A stretch of 11,599 nt of DNA from CAZCBD01 sp964496755. Lineage in GTDB: Bacteria; Bacteroidota; Ignavibacteria; Ignavibacteriales; Melioribacteraceae. The notes below the pieces were generated by a model. It searched no databases. It saw only the letters and a program-made list of their open reading frames with translations, and had not been told where the DNA came from. Positions 1-6,080 of this stretch are shown in pieces. Position numbers and translations under genes: made by a program. The stretch spans positions 1 to 11,599 of the forward strand of contig CAZCBD010000079.1 in NCBI GenBank assembly GCA_964496755.1, written 5' to 3'. Position 1 is the stretch's first letter. Each line of letters starts with the position of its first letter.

Positions 1-1222
1 AAACTTGTTCCACCAAAAAATGATGCAAAGCTTGGTGATATTCCCACTTTCGAAATAAGGTGGGGAGTATCGTAACAATTGCTAGGAAAATTGATCCCGG
101 TAAAGTTATTTTGGTTAAAATATTATCAATAAATTCCGATGTTTGTTTTCCTGGCCTAATACCGGGAATAAATCCACCTTGCTTCTTCATATTGTCTGCA
201 ACATCTTTCGGGTTGAAAGCAATTGCAGTATAAAAATAGGTGAAGAAGACTACGAGTAAACCTATTACAACCGAATAACCAACTGATCCGTAAGTAATAT
301 ATCTACCTACACTTTGAATAAATTCATTGTCAGGGAAGAAAGACAATAAAGTACTTGGAACAAACATAATAGATTGTGCAAAAATAATAGGCATCACACC
401 GGCAGTGTTTACACGTAAAGGAATATATTGAGTTACACCACCATATACTTTTCTGCCAACAACTCTTTTTGCATATTGTACCGGTATTCGGCGTGTACCT
501 TGAGTTACTAAAACAACTCCGGCTATAATTAATCCCATAAATCCAAGTACAACCAGTTCAATTACTATGTTTCTTGTACCGGCAGCAAGTAATCTGTATT
601 CATCTAAAACAGCAAATGGGAATCTGTTAATAATACCAATAAATATTATCAGGGAAATACCGTTACCAATTCCTTTATCAGTAATTTGCTCGCCAAGCCA
701 CATCATGAAGGCTGTACCAGCCACCAATAAAGTTATAGATGAAAAAATAAACCCGAACCCTTGCACCTCTAATGGTACGATATGGCTTCCACCGTGAGTC
801 ATATTCTGAAGGTAAATAGTTACCCCCCAACCTTGGAAAATACAAATCAGAATTGTTCCGTATCGGGTTAATTGTGTAATTTTCTTTCTACCGTCTTCAC
901 CTTCTTGTTGGAGTTTCTGAAAATAAGGAACAACGGCACCCATAAGCTGAATAATAATAGATGCACTAATATAGGGCATAATCCCAAGTGCAAATATAGC
1001 AGCATTTTTAAAAGCACCACCAACAAAAAGATCGTAAAGACCAAATAAGTTATCCGATGTTGAATTAGCCATTGCATCAGACAATAAATAAGAATCAACG
1101 CCCGGTAAAGTAATATGGGCACCAAGTCTTACTACGACCAAAAGACCTAATGTATAAAGAATACGTTGTCTTAATTCGTCGATTTTTAAAATATTTCTGA
1201 AAGTATCTGTTATTTTGCTCAT
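1..1222 (-). CDS. secY: Protein translocase subunit SecY, 3' end off the window, apparent frameshift near position 60
   Basis: SecY is the central pore of the SecYEG channel in the cytoplasmic membrane, which exports or inserts proteins with SecA or the ribosome. Translation from ATG at 1222 gives MSKITDTFRNILKIDELRQR, then many hydrophobic helices. Family signatures follow: GIMPYISASIIIQLM (about residues 86-100), the cytosolic loop QQEGEDGRKKI, TRRIPVQYAKR, and the conserved arginine of FIPGIRPGKQT (about residue 356) that contacts SecA or the ribosome. About 388 codons read cleanly. After ILPT the frame turns to nonsense (FRKWEYHQ), while the -1 frame continues as ISKVGISPSFASFFGGTS, matching the usual SecY C-terminal region. 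One base therefore seems to be missing around 56-66. Roughly 40 further residues should lie beyond position 1. The start overlaps the rplO stop by one base (TAATG), and only a weak AGAGAT lies upstream, so translational coupling to rplO is likely. Confidence 0.95.
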   Translation of the reverse strand, partial: MSKITDTFRNILKIDELRQRILYTLGLLVVVRLGAHITLPGVDSYLLSDAMANSTSDNLFGLYDLFVGGAFKNAAIFALGIMPYISASIIIQLMGAVVPYFQKLQQEGEDGRKKITQLTRYGTILICIFQGWGVTIYLQNMTHGGSHIVPLEVQGFGFIFSSITLLVAGTAFMMWLGEQITDKGIGNGISLIIFIGIINRFPFAVLDEYRLLAAGTRNIVIELVVLGFMGLIIAGVVLVTQGTRRIPVQYAKRVVGRKVYGGVTQYIPLRVNTAGVMPIIFAQSIMFVPSTLLSFFPDNEFIQSVGRYITYGSVGYSVVIGLLVVFFTYFYTAIAFNPKDVADNMKKQGGFIPGIRPGKQTSEFIDNILTKITLPGSIFLAIVTILPTLFRKWEYHQALHHFLVEQV

Positions 1223-1686
1223 TAAGCTTCTATCTCTTTAATAGTTCCACCAGCAGCTTCAATTTTATTTTTTGCAGTTTCGCTGAAAGCATACGCTTCA
1301 ACATTCAATTTAGCAGTTAGATCACCCGTACCTAAAATTTTAAAAGGGGACACTGCTTTTGAAATCAAACCGTTTTTATATAAAACTTCAGCATTAACAA
1401 CACCATTTTCAAGCTTATTTTTATCTGCTAAATTTTGTAATCTGGATACATTAACAGATTGATATCTAACTTTAAATATATTTGTAAAACCACGTTTCGG
1501 TACACGTCTTTGCAAAGGCATTTGACCACCTTCAAACCAAGCTCTTCTTTTTGCACCCGAACGTGAACGTTGCCCGTTTGAACCACGAGTGGCAGTGCCA
1601 CCATGACCTGAACCTTCACCTCGACCAACTCTTTTTCTGTTCTTTCTTGAACCTTCAGCGTATTTAAGATTACTTAAAATATCCAT
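1222..1686 (-). CDS. rplO: 50S ribosomal protein L15
   Basis: L15 is a late-assembling large-subunit protein whose extended N-terminal arm threads into 23S rRNA, with a globular C-terminal domain. The 154-residue product starts MDILSNLKYAEGSRKNRKRV and has the diagnostic Gly/Arg-rich arm (GRGEGSGHGGTATRG, residues 21-35), then FEGGQMPLQRRVPKRGF (51-67). The C-terminal half ends AAGGTIKEIEA, matching the family fold and its usual length of about 145-155. The ATG lies 5 nt after the rpmD stop, and a GAGGAT sequence inside the end of rpmD can act as its SD. Its stop shares one base with the secY start. It sits in the standard spc order between rpmD and secY. Confidence 0.98.
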   Translation of the reverse strand: MDILSNLKYAEGSRKNRKRVGRGEGSGHGGTATRGSNGQRSRSGAKRRAWFEGGQMPLQRRVPKRGFTNIFKVRYQSVNVSRLQNLADKNKLENGVVNAEVLYKNGLISKAVSPFKILGTGDLTAKLNVEAYAFSETAKNKIEAAGGTIKEIEA

Positions 1687-1691
1687 TCTGC

Positions 1692-1874
1692 CTAATCCTC
1701 AATTTCTTCAACTTTTAATAGATGAGCAACTTTTCTTACCATTCCTCTAATCTGAGGAGTATCATTATGAATTACTGTTCTGTTTATTTTTCCTAAACCT
1801 AACGCTTCAATAGTAAGTTTCTGATCTTTTTTTCTATCAATTGTACTTTTAATTTGCATTATCTTTAATTTCAT
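1692..1874 (-). CDS. rpmD: 50S ribosomal protein L30
   Basis: L30 is a small large-subunit protein that binds 23S rRNA. I start it at ATG 1874, giving a 60-residue product (MKLKIMQIKSTIDRKKDQKL...), the normal length for bacterial L30. The core IEALGLGKINRTVIHNDTP and the following RGMVRKVAHLLKVEE are the family signature. An upstream in-frame start near 1910 would add 12 residues but would overlap the end of rpsE, and those residues have no counterpart in L30. The chosen ATG follows an AGGTTAG stretch that can serve as an SD. It is 16 nt from rpsE and 5 nt from rplO, in standard spc order. Confidence 0.96.
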   Translation of the reverse strand: MKLKIMQIKSTIDRKKDQKLTIEALGLGKINRTVIHNDTPQIRGMVRKVAHLLKVEEIED

Positions 1875-1890
1875 TTCTAACCTGCCTAAA

Positions 1891-2409
1891 TTAGGAATTA
1901 AACAATTCACTTACTGTCATGCCACGTTTTGCAGCCATTGTGTTTGCATCAACTAAATTCATCAATCCACTTAATGTTGCTTTAACTTGGTTATGCGGAT
2001 TACTTGAACCAAGTGATTTGGTTAAAATATCTTGAACTCCGGCTGCTTCCAATACTGCACGAACTCCACCACCTGCAATCAAACCTGTACCTGGCGAAGC
2101 AGGTTTTAAGAGAACCTTTCCTGCACCATATTTACCAATTATTTGATGTGGCAATGTTCCTCTTACAACGGGTACTTTATAAATATTTTTCTTAGCATCA
2201 TCTATACCCTTGGAGATTGCGTCAGTTACTTCGTTTGCTTTACCTAATCCAACACCAACATGACCGTTACCATCACCAACAACAACAATAGCATTAAAGC
2301 TGAATCTTCTACCACCTTTAACAACTTTTGCTACACGGTTAATGTGCACAACCTTTTCTTTTAATCCATCTAATATTGTAACTTTCTTGTGCTTCAATTC
2401 TATCTCCAT
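1891..2409 (-). CDS. rpsE: 30S ribosomal protein S5
   Basis: S5 binds 16S rRNA near the decoding region and mRNA entry, and contributes to translational fidelity. The 172-residue product has the N-terminal double-stranded-RNA-binding-like domain with VKGGRRFSF (about 30-38) and VVVGDGNGHVGVGLGKA (42-58). The loop RVAKVVKGG (25-33) is the region where spectinomycin-resistance changes occur in other bacteria. The C-terminal domain carries LKPASPGTGLIAGGGVR (101-117) and the conserved SSNPHN. The length is normal. It differs from its neighbours in its start: upstream of ATG 2409 is an A/T-rich leader with no visible SD. It follows a tRNA gene rather than rplR directly, so its mRNA may have a separate 5' end made by tRNA processing or by a local promoter (inference). 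Confidence 0.98.
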   Translation of the reverse strand: MEIELKHKKVTILDGLKEKVVHINRVAKVVKGGRRFSFNAIVVVGDGNGHVGVGLGKANEVTDAISKGIDDAKKNIYKVPVVRGTLPHQIIGKYGAGKVLLKPASPGTGLIAGGGVRAVLEAAGVQDILTKSLGSSNPHNQVKATLSGLMNLVDANTMAAKRGMTVSELFNS

Positions 2410-2436
2410 TAAAAATGAATTTTCAAAACGTAAATA

Positions 2437-2455
2437 TACAATTATTTAAATTGTA
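2437..2455 (-). other. AT-rich inverted repeat between tRNA-Gln and rpsE
   Basis: A perfect 7-bp inverted repeat (TACAATT, 5-nt loop, AATTGTA) lies 17 nt beyond the tRNA 3' end and 27 nt before the rpsE start. It is made almost entirely of A and T and has no GC-rich stem or clean U tract, so it does not look like an efficient intrinsic terminator. It might mark a processing site or a promoter region, or be a chance product of AT-rich DNA. Confidence 0.3.
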
Positions 2456-2472
2456 ATTGTAATAATTTTTTG

Positions 2473-2543
2473 CAGCCGGAACAGGATTCGAACCTGTACA
2501 GACGCCTCCAAAGGGCGTAGTCCTACCGTTAGACGATCCGGCT
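2473..2543 (-). tRNA. tRNA-Gln (anticodon UUG)
   Basis: The 71-nt stretch folds into a full cloverleaf: a 7-bp acceptor stem (AGCCGGA with TCCGGCT), a D stem GTCT/GGAC around a loop with the GG pair, an anticodon stem ACGCC/GGCGT enclosing CTTTGGA, a 4-nt variable loop, and a 5-bp T stem around TTCGAAT. U33 followed by TTG gives anticodon UUG, which reads the Gln codon CAA and possibly CAG by wobble. The discriminator base is G, as is common for tRNA-Gln. CCA is not encoded (the DNA continues CAAAAA), so a CCA-adding enzyme is needed. The first pair is A1-U72. The gene starts 11 nt after the rplR stop and is co-directional with the operon, so it is probably excised from the ribosomal-protein transcript by RNase P and a 3' processing nuclease. 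Confidence 0.95.
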
Positions 2544-2554
2544 AAAAGTAAAAC

Positions 2555-2920
2555 TTAAAATTTAAGTCCGCCTTCGCGGCATCCATCAGCCAAAGCTTTC
2601 ACTCGACCGTGATATCTATAACCGTTTCTATCGAAAACAACTGTTTCTACTTTGTTTTCCAAAGCTTTTTTGGCTAATAATTTTCCAACAATACTACTCT
2701 TTTCAACTTTTGATTTTGCAGCTTTAATTTCATCTGCAATTTCAGGTGATAATGATGAAGCAGCTACAAGTGTTTTACCTGCAGAATCATCAATTATTTG
2801 AGCATATATATTAGTTAAGCTTCTAAAAACATTCAATCTGGGTCTTTCGGTTGAACCTGTTATTTTATTTCTTACTCGTAACTTTCTTCTTTTAATTACT
2901 TTTTGTTCTTTCTTATTCAT
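2555..2920 (-). CDS. rplR: 50S ribosomal protein L18
   Basis: L18 binds 5S rRNA with L5 and helps dock the 5S particle on the large subunit. The 121-residue product has the basic N-terminal tail (KVIKRRKLRVRNKI) that contacts 5S rRNA, then RPRLNVFRSLTNIYAQIIDD (about 26-45). It ends with the strongly conserved FDRNGYRYHGRVKALADG and REGGLKF. The length is normal for the family. The ATG is preceded by GGAG about 9 nt upstream. It follows rplF by 32 nt. Downstream, a tRNA-Gln gene separates it from rpsE, whereas in the standard spc operon rpsE follows directly. Confidence 0.98.
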   Translation of the reverse strand: MNKKEQKVIKRRKLRVRNKITGSTERPRLNVFRSLTNIYAQIIDDSAGKTLVAASSLSPEIADEIKAAKSKVEKSSIVGKLLAKKALENKVETVVFDRNGYRYHGRVKALADGCREGGLKF

Positions 2921-2952
2921 TTAATCAACATCTCCAAATGCTTAATCGATGA

Positions 2953-3489
2953 TTATTTACCCGCTGATTTACCAGCTTTTCGAATTATGTGTTCATCAGA
3001 GTATTTAATTCCTTTACCCTTGTAAGGTTCAGGTTTTCTAAATGATCTGATTTTTGCAGCAACTAATCCAACCAATTCTTTATCTATACCCGATATAACA
3101 ATTTGAGTTGCCGAGGGAGTTTCAATTTTAATTTCCGGTACAGGAACAAAATAAATCGGGTGCGAATATCCAATTGTTAATAATAAGTTTGAACCTTTCA
3201 TCTCAGCTTTATAACCAACGCCTACTATATCCAAAGTTTTCTTAAAGCCATTGGTTACGCCTTCTACCATATTACTTATCAATGACCTTGTTAAACCGTG
3301 TAAGGATCTGTTTTCCTTTTTATCGTCCGGTCTGGTTACAATAACTTCATCACCATCAATTTTCACAGTAATATTGGGATGAATATTCATTTGTAATTCA
3401 CCTAATTTACCTTTTACTTTAATATTGTTGTTTTCTAAAGTAACCTGTACATCTTTAATATTTATCGGTTTTTTACCTATTCTGGACAC
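2953..3489 (-). CDS. rplF: 50S ribosomal protein L6
   Basis: L6 is a large-subunit protein near the factor-binding region and the sarcin-ricin loop. It is built from two similar domains. The 178-residue product begins MSRIGKKPINI and contains a central region with GVGYKAEMKGSNLLLTIGYS. It ends with the family signature PEPYKGKGIKY (153-163) and a basic tail. The start is a GTG at 3487-3489, fixed by the conserved SRIGKKP beginning, with GGAG about 9 nt upstream. It lies 21 nt after rpsH, in standard spc order. Confidence 0.98.
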   Translation of the reverse strand: MSRIGKKPINIKDVQVTLENNNIKVKGKLGELQMNIHPNITVKIDGDEVIVTRPDDKKENRSLHGLTRSLISNMVEGVTNGFKKTLDIVGVGYKAEMKGSNLLLTIGYSHPIYFVPVPEIKIETPSATQIVISGIDKELVGLVAAKIRSFRKPEPYKGKGIKYSDEHIIRKAGKSAGK

Positions 3490-3510
3490 TTTTACACTCC
3501 ATCAATAATA

Positions 3511-3906
3511 TTACCAAATATGGCAGATCACTTCTCCACCAACTGCTTCATTTTTAGCCTGACGTTCCGTCATTAATCCTTTACTTGTTGAGATTATTGC
3601 AATTCCCAATCCATTAAAAACTCTAGGCAATTCATCTTTGCCGGCATATTTTCTTAATCCCGGGCGGCTAATTCTTTTTAATCCTGATATTGAAGGTTCT
3701 TCATCAATATATTTCAACTTAATTTTCAAAATATTTTGTTTATTATCTTCAAGAACTTCAAAATCAGTTATAAATTTGTTTTCTTTCAAGATTTCAGCCA
3801 TTCTAACTTTAGTATTAGAAGACGGAATTTCCACATATTTTTTTTCTGCTTTTATTGCATTTCTTATTCTTGTTAAGAAATCAGCAATTGGATCTGTAAC
3901 AGCCAT
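3511..3906 (-). CDS. rpsH: 30S ribosomal protein S8
   Basis: S8 is a primary 16S rRNA-binding protein of the central domain. In E. coli it is also the translational repressor of the spc operon, acting at a site near rplE. I cannot see a convincing copy of that RNA site here. The 131-residue product begins MAVTDPIADFLTRIRNA, has ISRPGLRKY in the middle, and ends with the diagnostic STSKGLMTERQAKNEAVGGE and ICHIW (106-131). The length is normal. A clear AGGAG lies 8 nt before ATG 3906, and the spacer to rpsN is 17 nt. Confidence 0.98.
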   Translation of the reverse strand: MAVTDPIADFLTRIRNAIKAEKKYVEIPSSNTKVRMAEILKENKFITDFEVLEDNKQNILKIKLKYIDEEPSISGLKRISRPGLRKYAGKDELPRVFNGLGIAIISTSKGLMTERQAKNEAVGGEVICHIW

Positions 3907-3923
3907 TTATATACTCCTAATTT

Positions 3924-4193
3924 TTACCAACTTGACTTTTTAAGACCAGGAATTTCTCCGCTTAAAGCCATTTCACGAAGTACCAAACGTGAAACTCCAA
4001 ATTTTCTATAAAAACCGCGTGATCTTCCTGTAAATTGACATCTGTTATGCAATCTAACTTTCGAACTATTTCGAGGCAATTTTTGCAACTCGTCATATTC
4101 GCCGTTTTCTTTAAGTTTTTTTCTTAGTTCTGCATATTTGTCAACTAATTTTTGTCTTTTAGCTTCGCGTGCAATTAAACTTTTTCTTGCCAT
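3924..4193 (-). CDS. rpsN: 30S ribosomal protein S14, zinc-free long form
   Basis: S14 belongs to the head of the small subunit and is needed for its late assembly. The 89-residue product is the long, cysteine-poor (C-) form: it has a single Cys (in NRCQFTGRSRGFYRKFG) and lacks the paired CxxC motifs of the 61-residue zinc-binding type. It starts MARKSLIAREAKRQKLVDKY and ends SGEIPGLKKSSW, the normal S14 terminus. Being zinc-independent, it should not require a zinc-starvation paralogue to replace it. AGGA lies about 6 nt before the ATG, just after the rplE stop (11-nt spacer). Confidence 0.98.
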   Translation of the reverse strand: MARKSLIAREAKRQKLVDKYAELRKKLKENGEYDELQKLPRNSSKVRLHNRCQFTGRSRGFYRKFGVSRLVLREMALSGEIPGLKKSSW

Positions 4194-4204
4194 AATATTC
4201 CTAC

Positions 4205-4813
4205 TTAAGCATTATTAACTTGTTTTTTAACAAATGGCACACCAAATGCCAACATTAATTCGTATGCTTCTTTATCTGTTTTAGCTGTTGTTACAAAAGT
4301 AACATCCATACCAACAACTTTTGATACCTTATCAATATTAATTTCAGGGAAAATGATTTGTTCTTTTATACCCAAAGTATAATTTCCCCGTCCGTCAAAT
4401 GATTTGTCAGATATTCCTCTAAAGTCGCGTACACGAGGTAAAGCAATAGAAATTAATCTATCTAAAAATTCATACATTCTTTCGCGTCTTAAAGTAACCT
4501 TTGCGCCGATTTTCATTCCGGCTCTTAATTTGAAATTGGAAATTGCCTTTTTAGCTTTTCTAATAGAAGCTTTTTGTCCGGCAATGGTTTCCAAATCGCG
4601 CACTGCTTCGTCCAATAATTTTGAATCTTGAACTGCACCGCCAATACCCATATTAATCACAATTTTTTCAAGTCTGGGTACTTCCATTATACTTTTATAA
4701 TTAAACTTCTCTTTTAGCTGAGGTTTTATAGTTTCATTATATTTTGTAAACAAACGAGGAGTAATTTTTTCCTCAACAACTTTTTCAGTATTTTTCTTTT
4801 TGGTTTTAGCCAT
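4205..4813 (-). CDS. rplE: 50S ribosomal protein L5
   Basis: L5 binds 5S rRNA with L18 and contacts the small-subunit head and the P-site tRNA. The conserved core is clear: YNETIKPQLKEKFNYKSIME, VPRLEKIVINMGIG (about 45-58), KVTLRRERMYEFLDRLI, and ALPRVRDFRGIS. The C-terminal half contains GRGNYTLGIKEQIIFPEI and MDVTFVTTAKT. At 202 residues it is about 20 longer than the roughly 180 usual for bacteria. The excess is a Lys-rich N-terminal tail (MAKTKKKNTEKVVEEKI). The only in-frame ATGs downstream would remove conserved core, so I keep ATG 4813, although its SD (AGGGA about 12 nt upstream) is weak. It follows rplX by 27 nt. Confidence 0.97.
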   Translation of the reverse strand: MAKTKKKNTEKVVEEKITPRLFTKYNETIKPQLKEKFNYKSIMEVPRLEKIVINMGIGGAVQDSKLLDEAVRDLETIAGQKASIRKAKKAISNFKLRAGMKIGAKVTLRRERMYEFLDRLISIALPRVRDFRGISDKSFDGRGNYTLGIKEQIIFPEINIDKVSKVVGMDVTFVTTAKTDKEAYELMLAFGVPFVKKQVNNA

Positions 4814-4840
4814 AGTCTTTTTAATCCCTATGATAGATTA

Positions 4841-5164
4841 TTATAACATTTCGCCAGTTAATTTACTTACTCTTTCTCTTTTTTTCTTGCCGGTCTTATC
4901 GTCAATAATTATTTTAGTCCCAATTTTAGTAGGTTCATTCTTTTTAGGATCAACCAACATCACATTAGAAACATTGATAGGAGACTCCAATTCAATTATA
5001 CCACCTTGAGGATTTGATTGACTTGGTTTAGTACTTCTTTTCCTAACATTAACGCCTTCAATAATTACACGATTTTCTTTAGGGAAAACTTTTAATACTT
5101 TTCCGGTTTTTCCTTTATCGTTTCCGGCAATTACAATTACATTATCATCTTTACGTATTTTCAT
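4841..5164 (-). CDS. rplX: 50S ribosomal protein L24
   Basis: L24 initiates large-subunit assembly by binding the 5' end of 23S rRNA, and lies near the polypeptide exit. The 107-residue product starts with a KOW motif (KIRKDDNVIVIAGNDKGKTG, residues 2-21). It continues with VIIEGVNVRKRSTKPS, NPQGGIIELESPINVSNVML, and a basic tail KTGKKKRERV. The length is normal. The ATG is preceded by AGGAT, and it lies 22 nt after rplN in standard spc order. Confidence 0.98.
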   Translation of the reverse strand: MKIRKDDNVIVIAGNDKGKTGKVLKVFPKENRVIIEGVNVRKRSTKPSQSNPQGGIIELESPINVSNVMLVDPKKNEPTKIGTKIIIDDKTGKKKRERVSKLTGEML

Positions 5165-5186
5165 TTTTTAATCCTGCAATAATATT

Positions 5187-5555
5187 TTATAAAACCTCTG
5201 GAGCCAAAGAAATTATCTTGAAAAATTTCTTTTCTCTTAATTCCCTTGCAACAGGGCCAAAAATACGAGTGCCTTTTGGTTCGTTTTGATCATCAATTAA
5301 TACTGCCGCATTTTCATCAAATCTAATATAGGAACCATCAGATCTTCTAATTTCTTTTTTTGTACGAACAATAACAGCTTTGGAAACAGTACCTTTTTTC
5401 ACATTACCGTGAGGGATAGCTGCTTTCACTGTTACAACCACTACATCGCCAACACTTGCGTATTGTCTGCTGCTTCCGCCAAGTACACGAATGCATCTCA
5501 CTTTTTTTGCACCTGAATTATCAGCAACTACTAAATTTGTTTCTTCTTGTATCAT
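5187..5555 (-). CDS. rplN: 50S ribosomal protein L14
   Basis: L14 is a beta-barrel protein at the subunit interface that forms intersubunit bridges with 16S rRNA and is the docking site of the silencing factor RsfS in other bacteria. The 122-residue product, exactly the usual length, begins MIQEETNLVVADNSGAKKVR. It contains CIRVLGGSSRQYASVGD, the basic VKKGTVSKAVIVRTKKEIRR, and ends with GTRIFGPVARELR and KIISLAPEVL. AAGGAG lies just upstream of ATG 5555. It is 28 nt from rpsQ. In E. coli it is the first spc gene, but I see no promoter or terminator in this short spacer, so the S10 and spc blocks are probably co-transcribed. Confidence 0.98.
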   Translation of the reverse strand: MIQEETNLVVADNSGAKKVRCIRVLGGSSRQYASVGDVVVVTVKAAIPHGNVKKGTVSKAVIVRTKKEIRRSDGSYIRFDENAAVLIDDQNEPKGTRIFGPVARELREKKFFKIISLAPEVL

Positions 5556-5583
5556 TCTTCAAACTCCTTATCCTGACAATCAA

Positions 5584-5841
5584 TTACTTAGCTTTTTCAA
5601 CAATTTCAACCAAACGCCACTTTTTGTTGGCACTTAATGGTCTTGTTTCCATTATTTTAACTATGTCACCGATAGCACATTCATTCTTTTCATCGTGAGC
5701 CATTAGTTTAGTGGTTTTTTTAAAGTATTTCTTATAAATCGGGTGTGCAACTCTTCTTTCAATTGCAACAGAAATAGATTTATCCATTTTATTGCTAACT
5801 ACAACACCAACTTTGGTTTTTCTTAACCCACGTGCTTCCAT
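5584..5841 (-). CDS. rpsQ: 30S ribosomal protein S17
   Basis: S17 is an OB-fold protein that binds 16S rRNA early in small-subunit assembly. The 85-residue product, normal for the family, begins MEARGLRKTKVGVVVSNKMD. It contains the conserved RRVAHPIYKKYFKKTTKLMA and DEKNECAIGDIVKIMETRPLS, and ends KKWRLVEIVEKAK. The start lies 2 nt after the rpmC stop, and its SD (AAGGAG) sits inside the end of rpmC, about 13 nt from the ATG, so translation is probably coupled to rpmC. It is the last gene of the S10 block. Confidence 0.98.
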   Translation of the reverse strand: MEARGLRKTKVGVVVSNKMDKSISVAIERRVAHPIYKKYFKKTTKLMAHDEKNECAIGDIVKIMETRPLSANKKWRLVEIVEKAK

Positions 5842-5843
5842 AA

Positions 5844-6065
5844 CTATGCGTTATCTCCTTGTTTATTTTGCTCGGGTGTTTTTTCTCTTTCGGATAAAAC
5901 GGTTTTCATCCGGGCAATATCTTTTTTCAAATTTTTTAACTTTGCAGTATTTGTTAACTGTCTCAACTCATGTTGAAATCTTAAATCGACAAGATTGTTT
6001 TCTTCATCTGCGATTCTTTTCCTGATTTCATCGCTATTCATTTCGCGAATTTCATATATCTTCAT
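5844..6065 (-). CDS. rpmC: 50S ribosomal protein L29
   Basis: L29 sits at the polypeptide exit beside L23, where the signal recognition particle and trigger factor dock in other bacteria. The 73-residue product is a two-helix hairpin: MKIYEIREMNSDEIRKRI, then the conserved NNLVDLRFQHELRQLTNTA, and KLKNLKKDIARMKTVLSERE. It carries a short hydrophilic tail (TPEQNKQGDNA) that makes it a little longer than the usual 60-70 residues. GGAG lies 10 nt before the ATG. It is 15 nt from rplP and 2 nt from rpsQ, in standard order. Confidence 0.96.
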   Translation of the reverse strand: MKIYEIREMNSDEIRKRIADEENNLVDLRFQHELRQLTNTAKLKNLKKDIARMKTVLSEREKTPEQNKQGDNA

Positions 6066-6080
6066 CTAGCAACTTCTCCG

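Noticed and set aside
50..75. Programmed -1 frameshifting in secY.
   Set aside because: The zero-frame codons CTC CCC ACC TTA TTT contain no X XXY YYZ heptamer. The sequence beyond position 1 is not available to look for the true C terminus, so an indel is favoured.
567..797. Plus-strand open frames opposite secY and many ribosomal genes (for example 567-797, 3638-3943, 6707-7024).
   Set aside because: Each is antisense to a well-identified gene, has no family resemblance, and arises from AT-rich codon composition on the opposite strand.
868..1125. A hydrophobic 85-residue minus-strand open frame resembling a small membrane protein.
   Set aside because: It lies in another frame of secY, whose own frame gives a clear SecY sequence over the same bases. 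Its hydrophobicity is a by-product of the SecY codons.
1875..1910. A longer L30 starting near 1910.
   Set aside because: The extra residues overlap the end of rpsE and have no match in L30, while ATG 1874 gives the standard 60-residue protein.
2430..2460. A promoter or intrinsic terminator between the tRNA and rpsE.
   Set aside because: Matches to -7/-33 or -10/-35 elements are poor and badly spaced. The inverted repeat is AT-only and lacks a U tract, so neither can be called; it is kept only as an inverted repeat.
2486..2530. Reading the tRNA as tRNA-Pro (anticodon UGG).
   Set aside because: The 5-bp anticodon stem ACGCC/GGCGT fixes a 7-nt loop CTTTGGA, which places TTG at positions 34-36. 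Reading UGG would need a shifted, broken stem, and the G discriminator also fits Gln.
2921..2952. A partial palindrome around ATCGAT in the rplF-rplR spacer.
   Set aside because: It is imperfect, short and AT-rich, so it is not distinguishable from chance.
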